From JAIBBV01 sp044347745 (GTDB lineage: Bacteria > Bdellovibrionota_C > UBA2361 > JAFLCA01), in contig JBIKUD010000001.1 of NCBI GenBank assembly GCA_044347745.1, positions 72,728-136,727 of the forward strand: a stretch of DNA of 64,000 nt. The letters are read 5' to 3'. Made by a program: the position numbers and the translations under genes. The notes under the pieces were generated by a model. That model saw nothing but the letters and a program-made list of their open reading frames with translations. It was not told the origin of the DNA and ran no database searches. This document shows, piece by piece, positions 53,202 through 61,396 of the stretch. Positions within the stretch are counted from its first letter, which is position 1. Every line of letters starts with the position of its first letter.

Positions 53202-54803
53202 ATGGAAATTAAACCAGAAGAAATTAGCAGCATACTGAAGCAAAAAATCACAAACTTCAGCCCTTCCCAAGAACTAAGCGAAACGGGAACGGTCATCTCT
53301 GTAGGTGACGGAATCGCCCGTGTGCATGGATTAGCTAAGGTTGCCTCCGGCGAACTCGTTGAATTTCCGCACGGAATTCGCGGCTTGGCGTTGAATCTTG
53401 AAGAAGACAACGTGGGTGTGGTCATTATGGGCGAAACCCAGATGATTAAAGAAGGCGACACAGTAAAGCGAACCGGAAAAATCGCAGAGGTAGGAGTTGG
53501 TCCAGCCCTGATTGGCCGCGTTGTTGACGCACTTGGTAATCCTATTGACGGGCTTGGCGACATTAAAGCCAGCGAAACTCGTCGTCTCGAGATTAAAGCA
53601 CCCGGAATCGTGAAACGTAAGTCAGTTCATGAACCAATGCAGACTGGTCTTAAGGCCATTGATGCAATGACGCCAGTAGGACGAGGCCAGCGTGAGCTTA
53701 TTATTGGAGACAAGAAAACCGGAAAAACAACAGTTGCAATTGACACGATAATTAATCAAAAAGGCAACGGTGTTATCTGTATTTATGTAGCAATCGGCCA
53801 GAAGCGATCTTCCGTGGCTCAGGTGGTAGAAAAACTACGTGAACACGGCGCTATGGAGCACACAATAGTAGTGGCTGCTACCGCTTCGGAGCCAGCTCCG
53901 ATGGCCTTTTTGGCTCCATTTGCTGGCTGCGCAATGGGCGAATACTTCATGGATAACGGCAAGCACGCATTGATTGTATTCGATGATCTTTCTAAACACG
54001 CTGTTGCTTATCGTTCAGTATCGCTCTTGCTTCGACGCCCTCCTGGTCGTGAAGCCTATCCTGGAGACGTGTTTTATCTCCATTCTCGCTTGCTTGAGCG
54101 TTCGGCTAAATTGAATGACGAGTTAGGTGCTGGTTCGTTAACCGCGCTTCCAATTATTGAAACATTGGAAGGCGACGTGTCTGCATATATTCCAACTAAC
54201 GTGATTTCGATTACGGACGGACAGATATACTTAGAGGCTGATTTGTTTAACTCTGGTATTCGTCCAGCGGTTAACGTGGGTCTTTCTGTTTCTCGTGTAG
54301 GTGGAGCGGCTCAGGTAAAGGCCATGAAAAAAGTAGCTGGAACCTTGCGGCTCGATTTGGCTCAATATCGCGAGAAACAAGCTTTCGCTCAGTTCGGATC
54401 TGATTTGGATGCCGCAACGCGCGCTCAGCTTGCTCGCGGTGAGAGACTTGTTGAGATTCTGAAGCAGGATCAATACAGCCCAATGCCGGTTGAGCTCCAG
54501 GTGCTCTCGATCTATGTGGTTAACCAAGGGTTTACCGACAAGTTGGCAATAAACCAAATTCGAGACTTCGAAAAAGGTATGCATAGCTACTTGGCTTCAA
54601 ACCAACGTGACTTGATGGAAGAGCTACGTAAGCGCAAGGACCTTGATAAAGAACTCGAGCCAAAGTTTGCCAAAGCTATTGGGCAGTTCCTTGAAGATTT
54701 TGTGGCAGGCGCCGCAGCTCAGAAGGGAGCAAGCAATGGTGTGGCTGCTCGAAAGAATGATGTCGCAACTGCAAAGCAAAACTCTCAAGCTGCAGCTCAC
54801 TAG
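53202..54803 (+). CDS. atpA: F1Fo ATP synthase subunit alpha
   Basis: 533 residues, about 25 longer than usual because of a C-terminal Ala/Gln/Lys tail after residue 505. Seen: GTVISVGDGIARVHGLAKV, P-loop GDKKTGKTTVAIDTI, GQKRSSVAQV, IVFDDLSKHAVAYR, ALPIIETLEGDVSAYIPTNV, and the SVSRVGGAAQVKAMKKVAG signature. Non-catalytic nucleotide-binding subunit of F1. Followed at 18 bp by atpG. Confidence 0.96.
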   Translation: MEIKPEEISSILKQKITNFSPSQELSETGTVISVGDGIARVHGLAKVASGELVEFPHGIRGLALNLEEDNVGVVIMGETQMIKEGDTVKRTGKIAEVGVGPALIGRVVDALGNPIDGLGDIKASETRRLEIKAPGIVKRKSVHEPMQTGLKAIDAMTPVGRGQRELIIGDKKTGKTTVAIDTIINQKGNGVICIYVAIGQKRSSVAQVVEKLREHGAMEHTIVVAATASEPAPMAFLAPFAGCAMGEYFMDNGKHALIVFDDLSKHAVAYRSVSLLLRRPPGREAYPGDVFYLHSRLLERSAKLNDELGAGSLTALPIIETLEGDVSAYIPTNVISITDGQIYLEADLFNSGIRPAVNVGLSVSRVGGAAQVKAMKKVAGTLRLDLAQYREKQAFAQFGSDLDAATRAQLARGERLVEILKQDQYSPMPVELQVLSIYVVNQGFTDKLAINQIRDFEKGMHSYLASNQRDLMEELRKRKDLDKELEPKFAKAIGQFLEDFVAGAAAQKGASNGVAARKNDVATAKQNSQAAAH

Positions 54804-54821
54804 CAAAAAAGATAGGGTATC

Positions 54822-55709
54822 ATGGCAGGCTTAAAAGAAATTGATCGTCGACGTAAGTCAGTCGCTAATACGCGAAAAATTACGTATGCGATGAAACTTG
54901 TATCGGCGGCCAAGCTTAAAAAAGCGCAAGATTCGGTTGCTCGTTCAAGGCAGTATACGGATGCACTTTATCAATTGCTCGCGAAGCTTGGCGGCGGAGA
55001 AGTTGCTACGGAGTTCGCTCACCCACTTATGGAACAGAGAACTCCCGTAAAGAGAGTGCTGCTCATAATTGCTGGTGGTGGTCGAGGATTGTGTGGTGGC
55101 TACAATTCAAACCTCAACAAAAAAGTAGATGCTTTCTATAAAGAGAAGGCTTCTGCAGTAGAAATTGACGCCGTGATTATGGGGAAAAAGCCTGCTGAGC
55201 ATTTCCGCCGACTCAATCGCGCATATGTGCAATCCTTTGAGCAATTGCCTGAAGAAGCAAATCGTTGGCCAATTGAAGAGGTGTGCCGACTTGCCGAGCA
55301 AGGTTTTATCGAGGGAAGGTATGATGAAGTGCACCTTGTCTATACCAAGTTTAAATCAGCAATTTCGGTAACTCCAACCTTGGTACAGGTGTTGCCCGTC
55401 GATCCAAATGAGCTTCAAAATGATGCTCATTCGATGGATGGAGCCTCTGCCGGAACAGCAAAATTTGAGCCATCGCCTGAAGCGGTATTTAATGCGCTTG
55501 TGCCACGGCTTGTTCGCTGTCGTGTACGCCAAGCCTGCTTAGATGCAAAAGCAAGTGAGCACGGAAGTCGAATGACTGCTATGGACAATGCAACTCGAAA
55601 TGCCAAGGATCTAATTCAAGAATTGGCGCTTAAGTACAACAAGCTCCGCCAGGGTCGAATCACAGCTGAGCTCCTAGATATTATTGGTGGTGCCGAAGCA
55701 CAAAATTAA
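54822..55709 (+). CDS. atpG: F1Fo ATP synthase subunit gamma
   Basis: 295 residues. Rotor shaft: N-terminal LKEIDRRRKSVANTRKITYA MKLVSAAKLKKAQ, GGGRGLCGGYNSNLNKKV, and C-terminal EHGSRMTAMDNATRNAKDL followed by YNKLRQGRITAELLDIIGGAEA. Length and both terminal helices are complete. Confidence 0.95.
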   Translation: MAGLKEIDRRRKSVANTRKITYAMKLVSAAKLKKAQDSVARSRQYTDALYQLLAKLGGGEVATEFAHPLMEQRTPVKRVLLIIAGGGRGLCGGYNSNLNKKVDAFYKEKASAVEIDAVIMGKKPAEHFRRLNRAYVQSFEQLPEEANRWPIEEVCRLAEQGFIEGRYDEVHLVYTKFKSAISVTPTLVQVLPVDPNELQNDAHSMDGASAGTAKFEPSPEAVFNALVPRLVRCRVRQACLDAKASEHGSRMTAMDNATRNAKDLIQELALKYNKLRQGRITAELLDIIGGAEAQN

Positions 55710-55745
55710 TTTACAACATTGAGTTTTGACAGAACGAGGTAACGC

Positions 55746-57197
55746 ATGAGTAATCAAAAAAACGGAATGGGACGCAAAGGAAAAGTCGCACAAGTGCTGG
55801 GCGCTGTGGTAGACGTTGAGTTTCAAAAAGAGACTGGAATTCCAGCCATTTATGATGCGTTGGTGCTGACTAACCCAGCGATTGATGACAAGCCGAATAA
55901 CTTAGTGCTTGAGGTGGCGCAACATTTGGGTGACAACTTGGTGCGTTGTATTGCGATGGACTCTTCTGAGGGTCTCGTTCGCGGCCAAGATGTGTTTGAC
56001 ACCGGCGCACCGATTTCTATTCCTGTGGGCCCTAAAACCTTGGGCCGAATAATGGATGTTATTGGACGCCCTGTGGACGAAGCAGGTCCGATTGATACCG
56101 AAACCCGTTGGGCTATTCATCGCCCAACCCCTAGCTTTGAAGATCAAGCAACTTCAAAAGAGCTTCTTGAAACCGGTATTAAGGTAGTTGATTTGCTCGC
56201 GCCATTCTTGAAGGGTGGAAAAATTGGTCTCTTCGGCGGTGCTGGAGTAGGAAAGACCGTAGTTATCATGGAGCTGATTAACAATATTGCAAAGGCACAT
56301 GGTGGTTACTCAGTATTCGGAGGAGTAGGTGAGCGTACTCGCGAAGGTAATGACCTTTGGCATGAGATGAAGCAATCGGGCGTGCTTGATAAGGCATGTC
56401 TCGTATACGGCCAGATGAATGAGCCACCAGGAGCTCGTTTCCGTGTAGGTCTTTCAGCGTTGACCGCCGCCGAATATTTCCGCGATCAAGAGGGGCGTGA
56501 CGTGCTCTTGTTCGTAGATAATATTTTTAGATTCTTGCAGGCCGGTTCTGAGGTGTCTTCATTGCTAGGCCGCCTACCGAGCGCTGTGGGTTATCAACCA
56601 ACCCTGGCGACTGACATGGGACAGCTTCAGGAGCGCATCACTTCAACTAATAAAGGCTCGGTTACTTCAGTGCAGGCGGTGTATGTGCCCGCAGACGACT
56701 TGACTGACCCAGCTCCGGCAACCACGTTCGCACATTTGGATGCAACCATCGTGCTATCGCGTTCGATTGCAGAGAAGGGAATTTATCCAGCCGTTGATCC
56801 ATTGGCATCTACGTCTACCATTCTTGAGCCGCTGGTACTTGGCGCTGAGCACTATCAGGTTGCTCGTGCCGTTCAGCAAACTTTGCAGCGTTATAAAGAG
56901 CTTCAGGACATTATTGCAATTCTCGGTATGGACGAATTGTCTGAGGACGATAGGCTTACCGTTGCGCGCGCACGTAAGATCGAACGTTTCTTGTCACAGC
57001 CGTTCCATGTAGCTGAGACTTTCACTGGTACTCCAGGTGTTTACGTAAAACTTGAAGATACCGTGCGTGGGTTCAAAGAACTTGTGAGCGGTAAGCTCGA
57101 TCATTTGCCTGAGCAGGCTTTCTACATGGTTGGAACCATGGAAGAGGCAATTGCAAAGGCAGAGCGTTTGGCTGCAGAGTTTGCTAAGGCTGCCTAA
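55746..57197 (+). CDS. atpD: F1Fo ATP synthase subunit beta
   Basis: 483 residues. Catalytic subunit: GKVAQVLGAVVDVEF, P-loop GLFGGAGVGKTVVIMELI, GVGERTREGNDLWHEM, VYGQMNEPPGARFRV, the DNIFRF Walker B region, QERITSTNKGSVTSVQAVYV and PAVDPLASTSTIL signature. Complete. Starts 36 bp after atpG and ends 18 bp before atpC. Confidence 0.97.
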   Translation: MSNQKNGMGRKGKVAQVLGAVVDVEFQKETGIPAIYDALVLTNPAIDDKPNNLVLEVAQHLGDNLVRCIAMDSSEGLVRGQDVFDTGAPISIPVGPKTLGRIMDVIGRPVDEAGPIDTETRWAIHRPTPSFEDQATSKELLETGIKVVDLLAPFLKGGKIGLFGGAGVGKTVVIMELINNIAKAHGGYSVFGGVGERTREGNDLWHEMKQSGVLDKACLVYGQMNEPPGARFRVGLSALTAAEYFRDQEGRDVLLFVDNIFRFLQAGSEVSSLLGRLPSAVGYQPTLATDMGQLQERITSTNKGSVTSVQAVYVPADDLTDPAPATTFAHLDATIVLSRSIAEKGIYPAVDPLASTSTILEPLVLGAEHYQVARAVQQTLQRYKELQDIIAILGMDELSEDDRLTVARARKIERFLSQPFHVAETFTGTPGVYVKLEDTVRGFKELVSGKLDHLPEQAFYMVGTMEEAIAKAERLAAEFAKAA

Positions 57198-57215
57198 TAG
57201 GTATAGGTTTGAGAT

Positions 57216-57626
57216 ATGTCAGCAGACGTTTTCAATCTTAAGGTGTTCACTCCAGCTGGTCTTGTCCTTGAGGATAAGACCAGCGCGGTTACTTTGGTTT
57301 CAAAAAACGGAGAAATTGGCGTATTGCCACAACACATTAAGTACAATGGCTTGCTGGGGACCGGTGTGTTTCAGTTTGCTCCAGCCAGTGGTGGACAAGT
57401 AAAAAAGCTCGTAGTTTCTGAAGGTTTCGCAACCTTTAATGATAATGAGCTTGTTATATTGGCTGATTACGTGATGCTCGCAGAAGATGTCGACAAAGCA
57501 TCGTATGCCAAGTCCCGGGTTGGCCTTCAGTCTAAAGTTGATACCTTGAGTGGTTTCGATCCTGAGTGGCAAATGGCCCGAGAAGAATTATCACGCATCG
57601 AAGCTATCGATTCTCTAGTTGGCTAA
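57216..57626 (+). CDS. atpC: F1Fo ATP synthase subunit epsilon
   Basis: 136 residues. Beta-sandwich N-domain (FNLKVFTPAGLVLEDKTSAV, SKNGEIGVLPQHI, LVVSEGFATFNDNELVILAD) and a C-terminal helical hairpin. Regulates hydrolysis and couples the rotor. Last gene of the run; its 3' end overlaps the convergent gene at 57615 by 12 bp. No a (atpB) or c (atpE) subunit gene is in the window. Confidence 0.92.
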   Translation: MSADVFNLKVFTPAGLVLEDKTSAVTLVSKNGEIGVLPQHIKYNGLLGTGVFQFAPASGGQVKKLVVSEGFATFNDNELVILADYVMLAEDVDKASYAKSRVGLQSKVDTLSGFDPEWQMAREELSRIEAIDSLVG

Positions 57627-58247
57627 GGCTGCTGACTTACTGGCGCGTTTCCTTATTAACTTTTCAAATTTCTCAAAATCTACGTAAAGAATTTCCTGCA
57701 TGTACGCCTTTTGAGTTAAGGGGGCAAACTGGCAGTTAGCTCTAATGCAATACACAACACCTCGTTGAATGTGTTCGAGGCCCTTGCTTAGCTGAACTGT
57801 TGCCATTCTAACTGAAGCATAGCTCAGAATAAGATTTACTAGTGCGCTCGGGCGAATAAGGTAACCCTCGAGCCAGCGATCGTATCGTGGTCCGATTATC
57901 TTATCTCGTTTGGTAAAATATTCTTCGTTTACCACATAGCCTTTTTTATCGGCAAACTTTTCAAATTTCTGTGGAATAGGCTCAAACTTGTATCTTTTAA
58001 TCGATTCACCAGGAATATGAATGATGTAAGTCTGGATGTCTGGTTTGCAATCCGGCTTTTTTAGTGATGAGAAAAATGGGCTACGTTTGGCGTAGATTTG
58101 CACTCCAGGACCCGCTTCTTTTACAAAGCTTCCAATTGTTAAATCGTAGCGAGCCTCAAGTAGCTCAAACAAAAGAGTTTCAATACTTGAACATTTAGCC
58201 ACAGTTTCCCGTAGTTCGTTGTTATTCTGTAATACTATTGCCTGCAT
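57615..58247 (-). CDS. Unrecognised basic protein
   Basis: 210 residues, ATG with AAAGGA 6 nt upstream. I recognise no family. It is soluble, basic (many Lys/Arg), with a Lys/Tyr-rich middle (KFEKFADKKGYVVNEEYFTK) and a C-terminal hydrophobic helix pattern (PSALVNLILSYASVRMATVQ). It converges on atpC and overlaps it by 12 bp. The 150-bp stretch directly upstream of its start is strongly structured (four hairpins, 58271-58422) and may be its leader. Confidence 0.55.
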   Translation of the reverse strand: MQAIVLQNNNELRETVAKCSSIETLLFELLEARYDLTIGSFVKEAGPGVQIYAKRSPFFSSLKKPDCKPDIQTYIIHIPGESIKRYKFEPIPQKFEKFADKKGYVVNEEYFTKRDKIIGPRYDRWLEGYLIRPSALVNLILSYASVRMATVQLSKGLEHIQRGVVYCIRANCQFAPLTQKAYMQEILYVDFEKFEKLIRKRASKSAALAN

Positions 58248-58628
58248 ACATAATCCTTTTAACGAGTGCCCGACTCAAAAGTGCCCATCCGTGGGTGCTT
58301 TTGAGTCGCTCCAAATGCTGAAAAGCTTGGCTTTACGCATTTACGCAGGACGTCATTGTCCTGCCTAGAAGCGGTAAGTGCTCAAACTGTTGGACTTTCA
58401 AAGAGTCTTTTGAGACCGCTTCCTACCTTCTACTCTCTATTCGCACCTTTTTGCCGAAAGTTGCGTCTTTTTTTGAAATTCTGCAAAAAATATCTTTAAA
58501 ATTTTTGCCAGATTTAAAGGCAACTGAGACCCATATTTTACGAATAGATAGGTGAGAGCGTCCTAGGCTCAACTAAAAATTGCTTGAAGCCGGGCGTTTT
58601 AAACGACTCACTATATTTGTAGATTATT
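58248..58628. other. Divergent intergenic region upstream of the GspE/PilB gene
   Basis: 381 bp. Holds the four-hairpin region 58271-58422; the remainder (58423-58628) is AT-rich and presumably carries the promoter of the secretion ATPase, with no clear boxes. Confidence 0.5.
58271..58422. ncRNA. Candidate structured RNA: four consecutive hairpins
   Basis: Hairpin 1: 58271-58287 with 58292-58308, 17 bp including two G-U pairs on the plus strand, loop TCCG (UNCG type). Hairpin 2: AAATGC/GCATTT (58313-58342) enclosing AAAGC/GCTTT. Hairpin 3: GCAGGAC-GTCATT-GTCCTGC (58345-58364), perfect. Hairpin 4: GAAGCGGT/ACCGCTTC (58368-58422) continued by CTCAAA/TTTGAG. They are almost back-to-back. Strand and function cannot be decided; it could be a leader of the minus-strand gene ending 24 bp away or a free RNA. 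Confidence 0.45.
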
Positions 58629-60176
58629 ATGGTATTTCAATTTCCCCGCAGGCAGTCTTCGAGTACCTCGACCACCGAGGCAAAGGTTCGTAATGAAGCG
58701 CGACAGCGCTATTCAGCCTTAGATGTAGCGCGGTGTTCTTCACCGGAGGCGCGAGACCTTCTGGGAGTAGAGATTGCACAGCGACTAAATGCCTTACCTC
58801 TCGCTCTCATGAGCTCGGGCAACGCTAAATTGCTTACCGTCGCTGTTGCCCAGCTTGATAATCCAGATTTAGTTCATGCGCTGCGATTTGCAACTGGTCA
58901 TACCGTGCGCTTGGTGCAGGTTGACGCTCAGATATTATCAGCCGCTATTCAGCGTGCGTATCATGGTGACCCGCAGGCGCTTTCAGCCAGAATTTTTAAT
59001 TTAAAGTTGGGGGCGCAAAATGAAAAAAATGAAAAGCCAGCAGATATTTTGAAAGCGGCGAGCGGTGACATTGCTCAGTTTTTCGAGACTCTGCTTGAGT
59101 ATGCTCTGGCACAGCAAGCCTCTGATATTCACATAGAGCCAGGATATGATGGGTGCCGAATAAAACTGAGAGTTGGTGGTGAATTGCTGATGCATAACGG
59201 CTGCATTGCAAGTAAGCAGCAACATGAGCAGTTAGTTAATCGGATAAAAATTCTAGCTGCCCTTGATACTACTGAAAAGCGTCATCCTCAGGATGGCGGG
59301 TTCGCGCTTGGTGCCCGTACTCAGCATGGCCAAACACGGGCTCGAGTAAGTACATTGCCCACAATCTATGGAGAGAAGGTGGTGCTGCGTCTAGTCAGTG
59401 ATGAAGGGCGAAAAACTATCGAGGAGCTTGGAATATCTGAGCCCGCGATAGCCTGCTTTATGCGTTACCTGCAAAGAGATGAAGGGATGGTGCTCATTTC
59501 TGGTGCAACAGGATCAGGTAAGACCACGACATTATATGCGGCTTTGGAGTCGCTTAAATTTCGCAACTTAAACATGGTCAGTGTTGAAGACCCAATTGAG
59601 AGAGTTGTAGAGGGGGTATCACAAACCGCTATTGATGATAAAATTGGGCTTTCGTTTGCACAGACCCTTCGAGCCATTTTGCGCCAAGATCCAGATGTGA
59701 TCATGCTTGGAGAAATTCGGGACGAGGAAACTGCTCAAATTGCAGCGCAAGCTGCGCTTACGGGTCACTTAATTTTATCGACGGTTCATGCCCGAAGTTC
59801 AATCGAAGCTATTGCGCGAATGCGTTATCTTGGTCTCGATGCACTCAGTATTGTGCAGAGTGTTCATGCCAGCATTTGCCAGAAGCTTTTGCCCTGTCTG
59901 TGTCAGCGTTGTAAGGTTATAGATCTTCAGAAAAGTGCCGAGCGTGGTTTCGATTTATGGAAACCAGTCGGGTGTGTTGCTTGCGGGCATTCTGGGTATT
60001 TTGGGCAAGTGCCAGCTCTTGACGTGTTAGAACTTACAAAAGAAGTTCAGCAGTTAATACTCTCGCCTGATCCGAACACCTTTCAGCAGCTAAGTGAAGA
60101 ACGCGTGGTTTGTCTAGAGGATGAAGTGTTGAGCTTGGCGCAGCAGGGCATAATTGCTTCTTCTGTATTGTCTTAG
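58629..60176 (+). CDS. GspE/PilB-family secretion or pilus assembly ATPase
   Basis: 515 residues. N-terminal T2SSE-N (MshEN)-like domain to about 130, then the ATPase: QASDIHIEPGYDGCRIKLRV, RVSTLPTIYGEKVVLRLV, Walker A GATGSGKTTTLYAALESL, Asp box VEDPIE, Walker B DPDVIMLGEIRDEETAQIA, His box ALTGHLILSTVHA, and a C-terminal tetracysteine zinc site (CLCQRC and CVAC). Powers assembly of a type IV pilus or type II pseudopilus at the inner membrane; which one cannot be decided. Prepilin peptidase is at 2.8 kb. Confidence 0.9.
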   Translation: MVFQFPRRQSSSTSTTEAKVRNEARQRYSALDVARCSSPEARDLLGVEIAQRLNALPLALMSSGNAKLLTVAVAQLDNPDLVHALRFATGHTVRLVQVDAQILSAAIQRAYHGDPQALSARIFNLKLGAQNEKNEKPADILKAASGDIAQFFETLLEYALAQQASDIHIEPGYDGCRIKLRVGGELLMHNGCIASKQQHEQLVNRIKILAALDTTEKRHPQDGGFALGARTQHGQTRARVSTLPTIYGEKVVLRLVSDEGRKTIEELGISEPAIACFMRYLQRDEGMVLISGATGSGKTTTLYAALESLKFRNLNMVSVEDPIERVVEGVSQTAIDDKIGLSFAQTLRAILRQDPDVIMLGEIRDEETAQIAAQAALTGHLILSTVHARSSIEAIARMRYLGLDALSIVQSVHASICQKLLPCLCQRCKVIDLQKSAERGFDLWKPVGCVACGHSGYFGQVPALDVLELTKEVQQLILSPDPNTFQQLSEERVVCLEDEVLSLAQQGIIASSVLS

Positions 60177-60231
60177 GCTGCCTAGTTTTAAGCTTATCGC
60201 GATGAAATAATAGTCATGCTAAAATGTCACA

Positions 60232-60705
60232 ATGAACGAACTTCCGCTTAGACCTAACGTGTGCATGCTTGTTTTTAATCAGCATAAGAAACTTTTTTTA
60301 GGTGAGCGGTTTGGCTTTGAAGGTGTCTGGCAGTTTCCACAAGGTGGAGTTGACCTAAATAATACACTCGAAGATAGCGTCTATCGAGAGCTTGAAGAGG
60401 AATTAGGTTTGCAGCGCTCACTAGTAGAAATTCGCAAAAAGTGTGTTGCTACACATGCATATGAATTTAAAGATCCTCCCGGCTACGCTCGGGGGAAATG
60501 GCGTGGACAGTCTCAAACTTTTTGGCTCGTTGAGTTTTTGGGGCAGGATTCTCAGATATCTTTGACTACACATGAGCAAGAGTTTATGGCTTGGCGCTGG
60601 TGCACACCCATGGAAGTAAGAGGGCTTGCTGAGTTGAAACGGCGAGCTGGATATGAAGCGCCGCTCCGTGAATTTGAGGCGTTTTGTTCACTAAGCCCCG
60701 AGTAG
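60232..60705 (+). CDS. rppH: RNA pyrophosphohydrolase, Nudix family
   Basis: 157 residues. RppH-like: LPLRPNVCMLVFNQHKKLFL, GVWQFPQGGVDLN, Nudix box ending YRELEEELGL, and WRGQSQTFWLVEF typical of RppH/ApaH-type Nudix enzymes. The first Glu position of the Nudix box is Asn, while the catalytic REL-EEELG part is intact. It removes pyrophosphate from mRNA 5' ends, triggering decay, or cleaves dinucleoside polyphosphates. Confidence 0.87.
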   Translation: MNELPLRPNVCMLVFNQHKKLFLGERFGFEGVWQFPQGGVDLNNTLEDSVYRELEEELGLQRSLVEIRKKCVATHAYEFKDPPGYARGKWRGQSQTFWLVEFLGQDSQISLTTHEQEFMAWRWCTPMEVRGLAELKRRAGYEAPLREFEAFCSLSPE

Positions 60706-60735
60706 GCTCTAACTTATTAATAATACGCCATTTTT

Positions 60736-61329
60736 ATGCCTTTGCGCCTTTCGAACTTCAGCGACGCTGAGGCGCTTATTGGCATCAAAAGAGGTATGCT
60801 TAGTTTTGAACAGTCAATTCTATTTTGGGCCATTCCTGTGATGGTAGGTGTTGGACTCGTTCAGCTCATAGTCTCAGTTTTCCTCTATGCCGCACATCGA
60901 AGCATGCGGCGCGAAATAACGAGTATTAACAAAGAAACTTTTGGATTACTGCGTAAACTAGAGGGGCTGACCGCGAGCAAGCGAGAAAAAGTACTGAGAG
61001 AGTATGATCGCATGCTTGAAGACTTAAGTAATAGACTTCCCACAACAATTGCAGCTCAAGCCAGTGAGAAAATTTTTGAAACAGAGAGCAGGATTTTGAC
61101 CCGATTGGCTGAGCTTGAGCCCATCCTTAAGGAAGATAAGGCGAGTCAAAGTCGTATGGACGAATTGATCAAAACAATGGAGCAGTTAGAGCAATCTTTG
61201 GTTGCCTCCACAGCGGAGACAGTCAAGAAAGTCTTTGTTGAATCCCGCTCAAGCCTATTTGACGATGAGCAGAATGGACCTTTATTGAGTCCCGTCATTG
61301 CTTGGTCCCATACTCGCGACGTATTATAA
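60736..61329 (+). CDS. Membrane-anchored coiled-coil protein, function unknown
   Basis: 197 residues. One membrane helix at about 28-52 (ILFWAIPVMVGVGLVQLIVS) followed by a charged helical region (KREKVLREYDRMLEDL, SRMDELIKTMEQLEQSL) predicted to coil. No family recognised. It sits 30 bp after rppH and 67 bp before recJ. The ATG at 60736 has no evident RBS; ATG 60796 with AGAGG too close is a poorer alternative. Confidence 0.6.
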   Translation: MPLRLSNFSDAEALIGIKRGMLSFEQSILFWAIPVMVGVGLVQLIVSVFLYAAHRSMRREITSINKETFGLLRKLEGLTASKREKVLREYDRMLEDLSNRLPTTIAAQASEKIFETESRILTRLAELEPILKEDKASQSRMDELIKTMEQLEQSLVASTAETVKKVFVESRSSLFDDEQNGPLLSPVIAWSHTRDVL

Positions 61330-61396
61330 TGAGTCTTAGGCGTTGGGACGCCTCTCAAGCCAAGTCTAGTTAATAACAGACCGAGTAGACTTTTTC

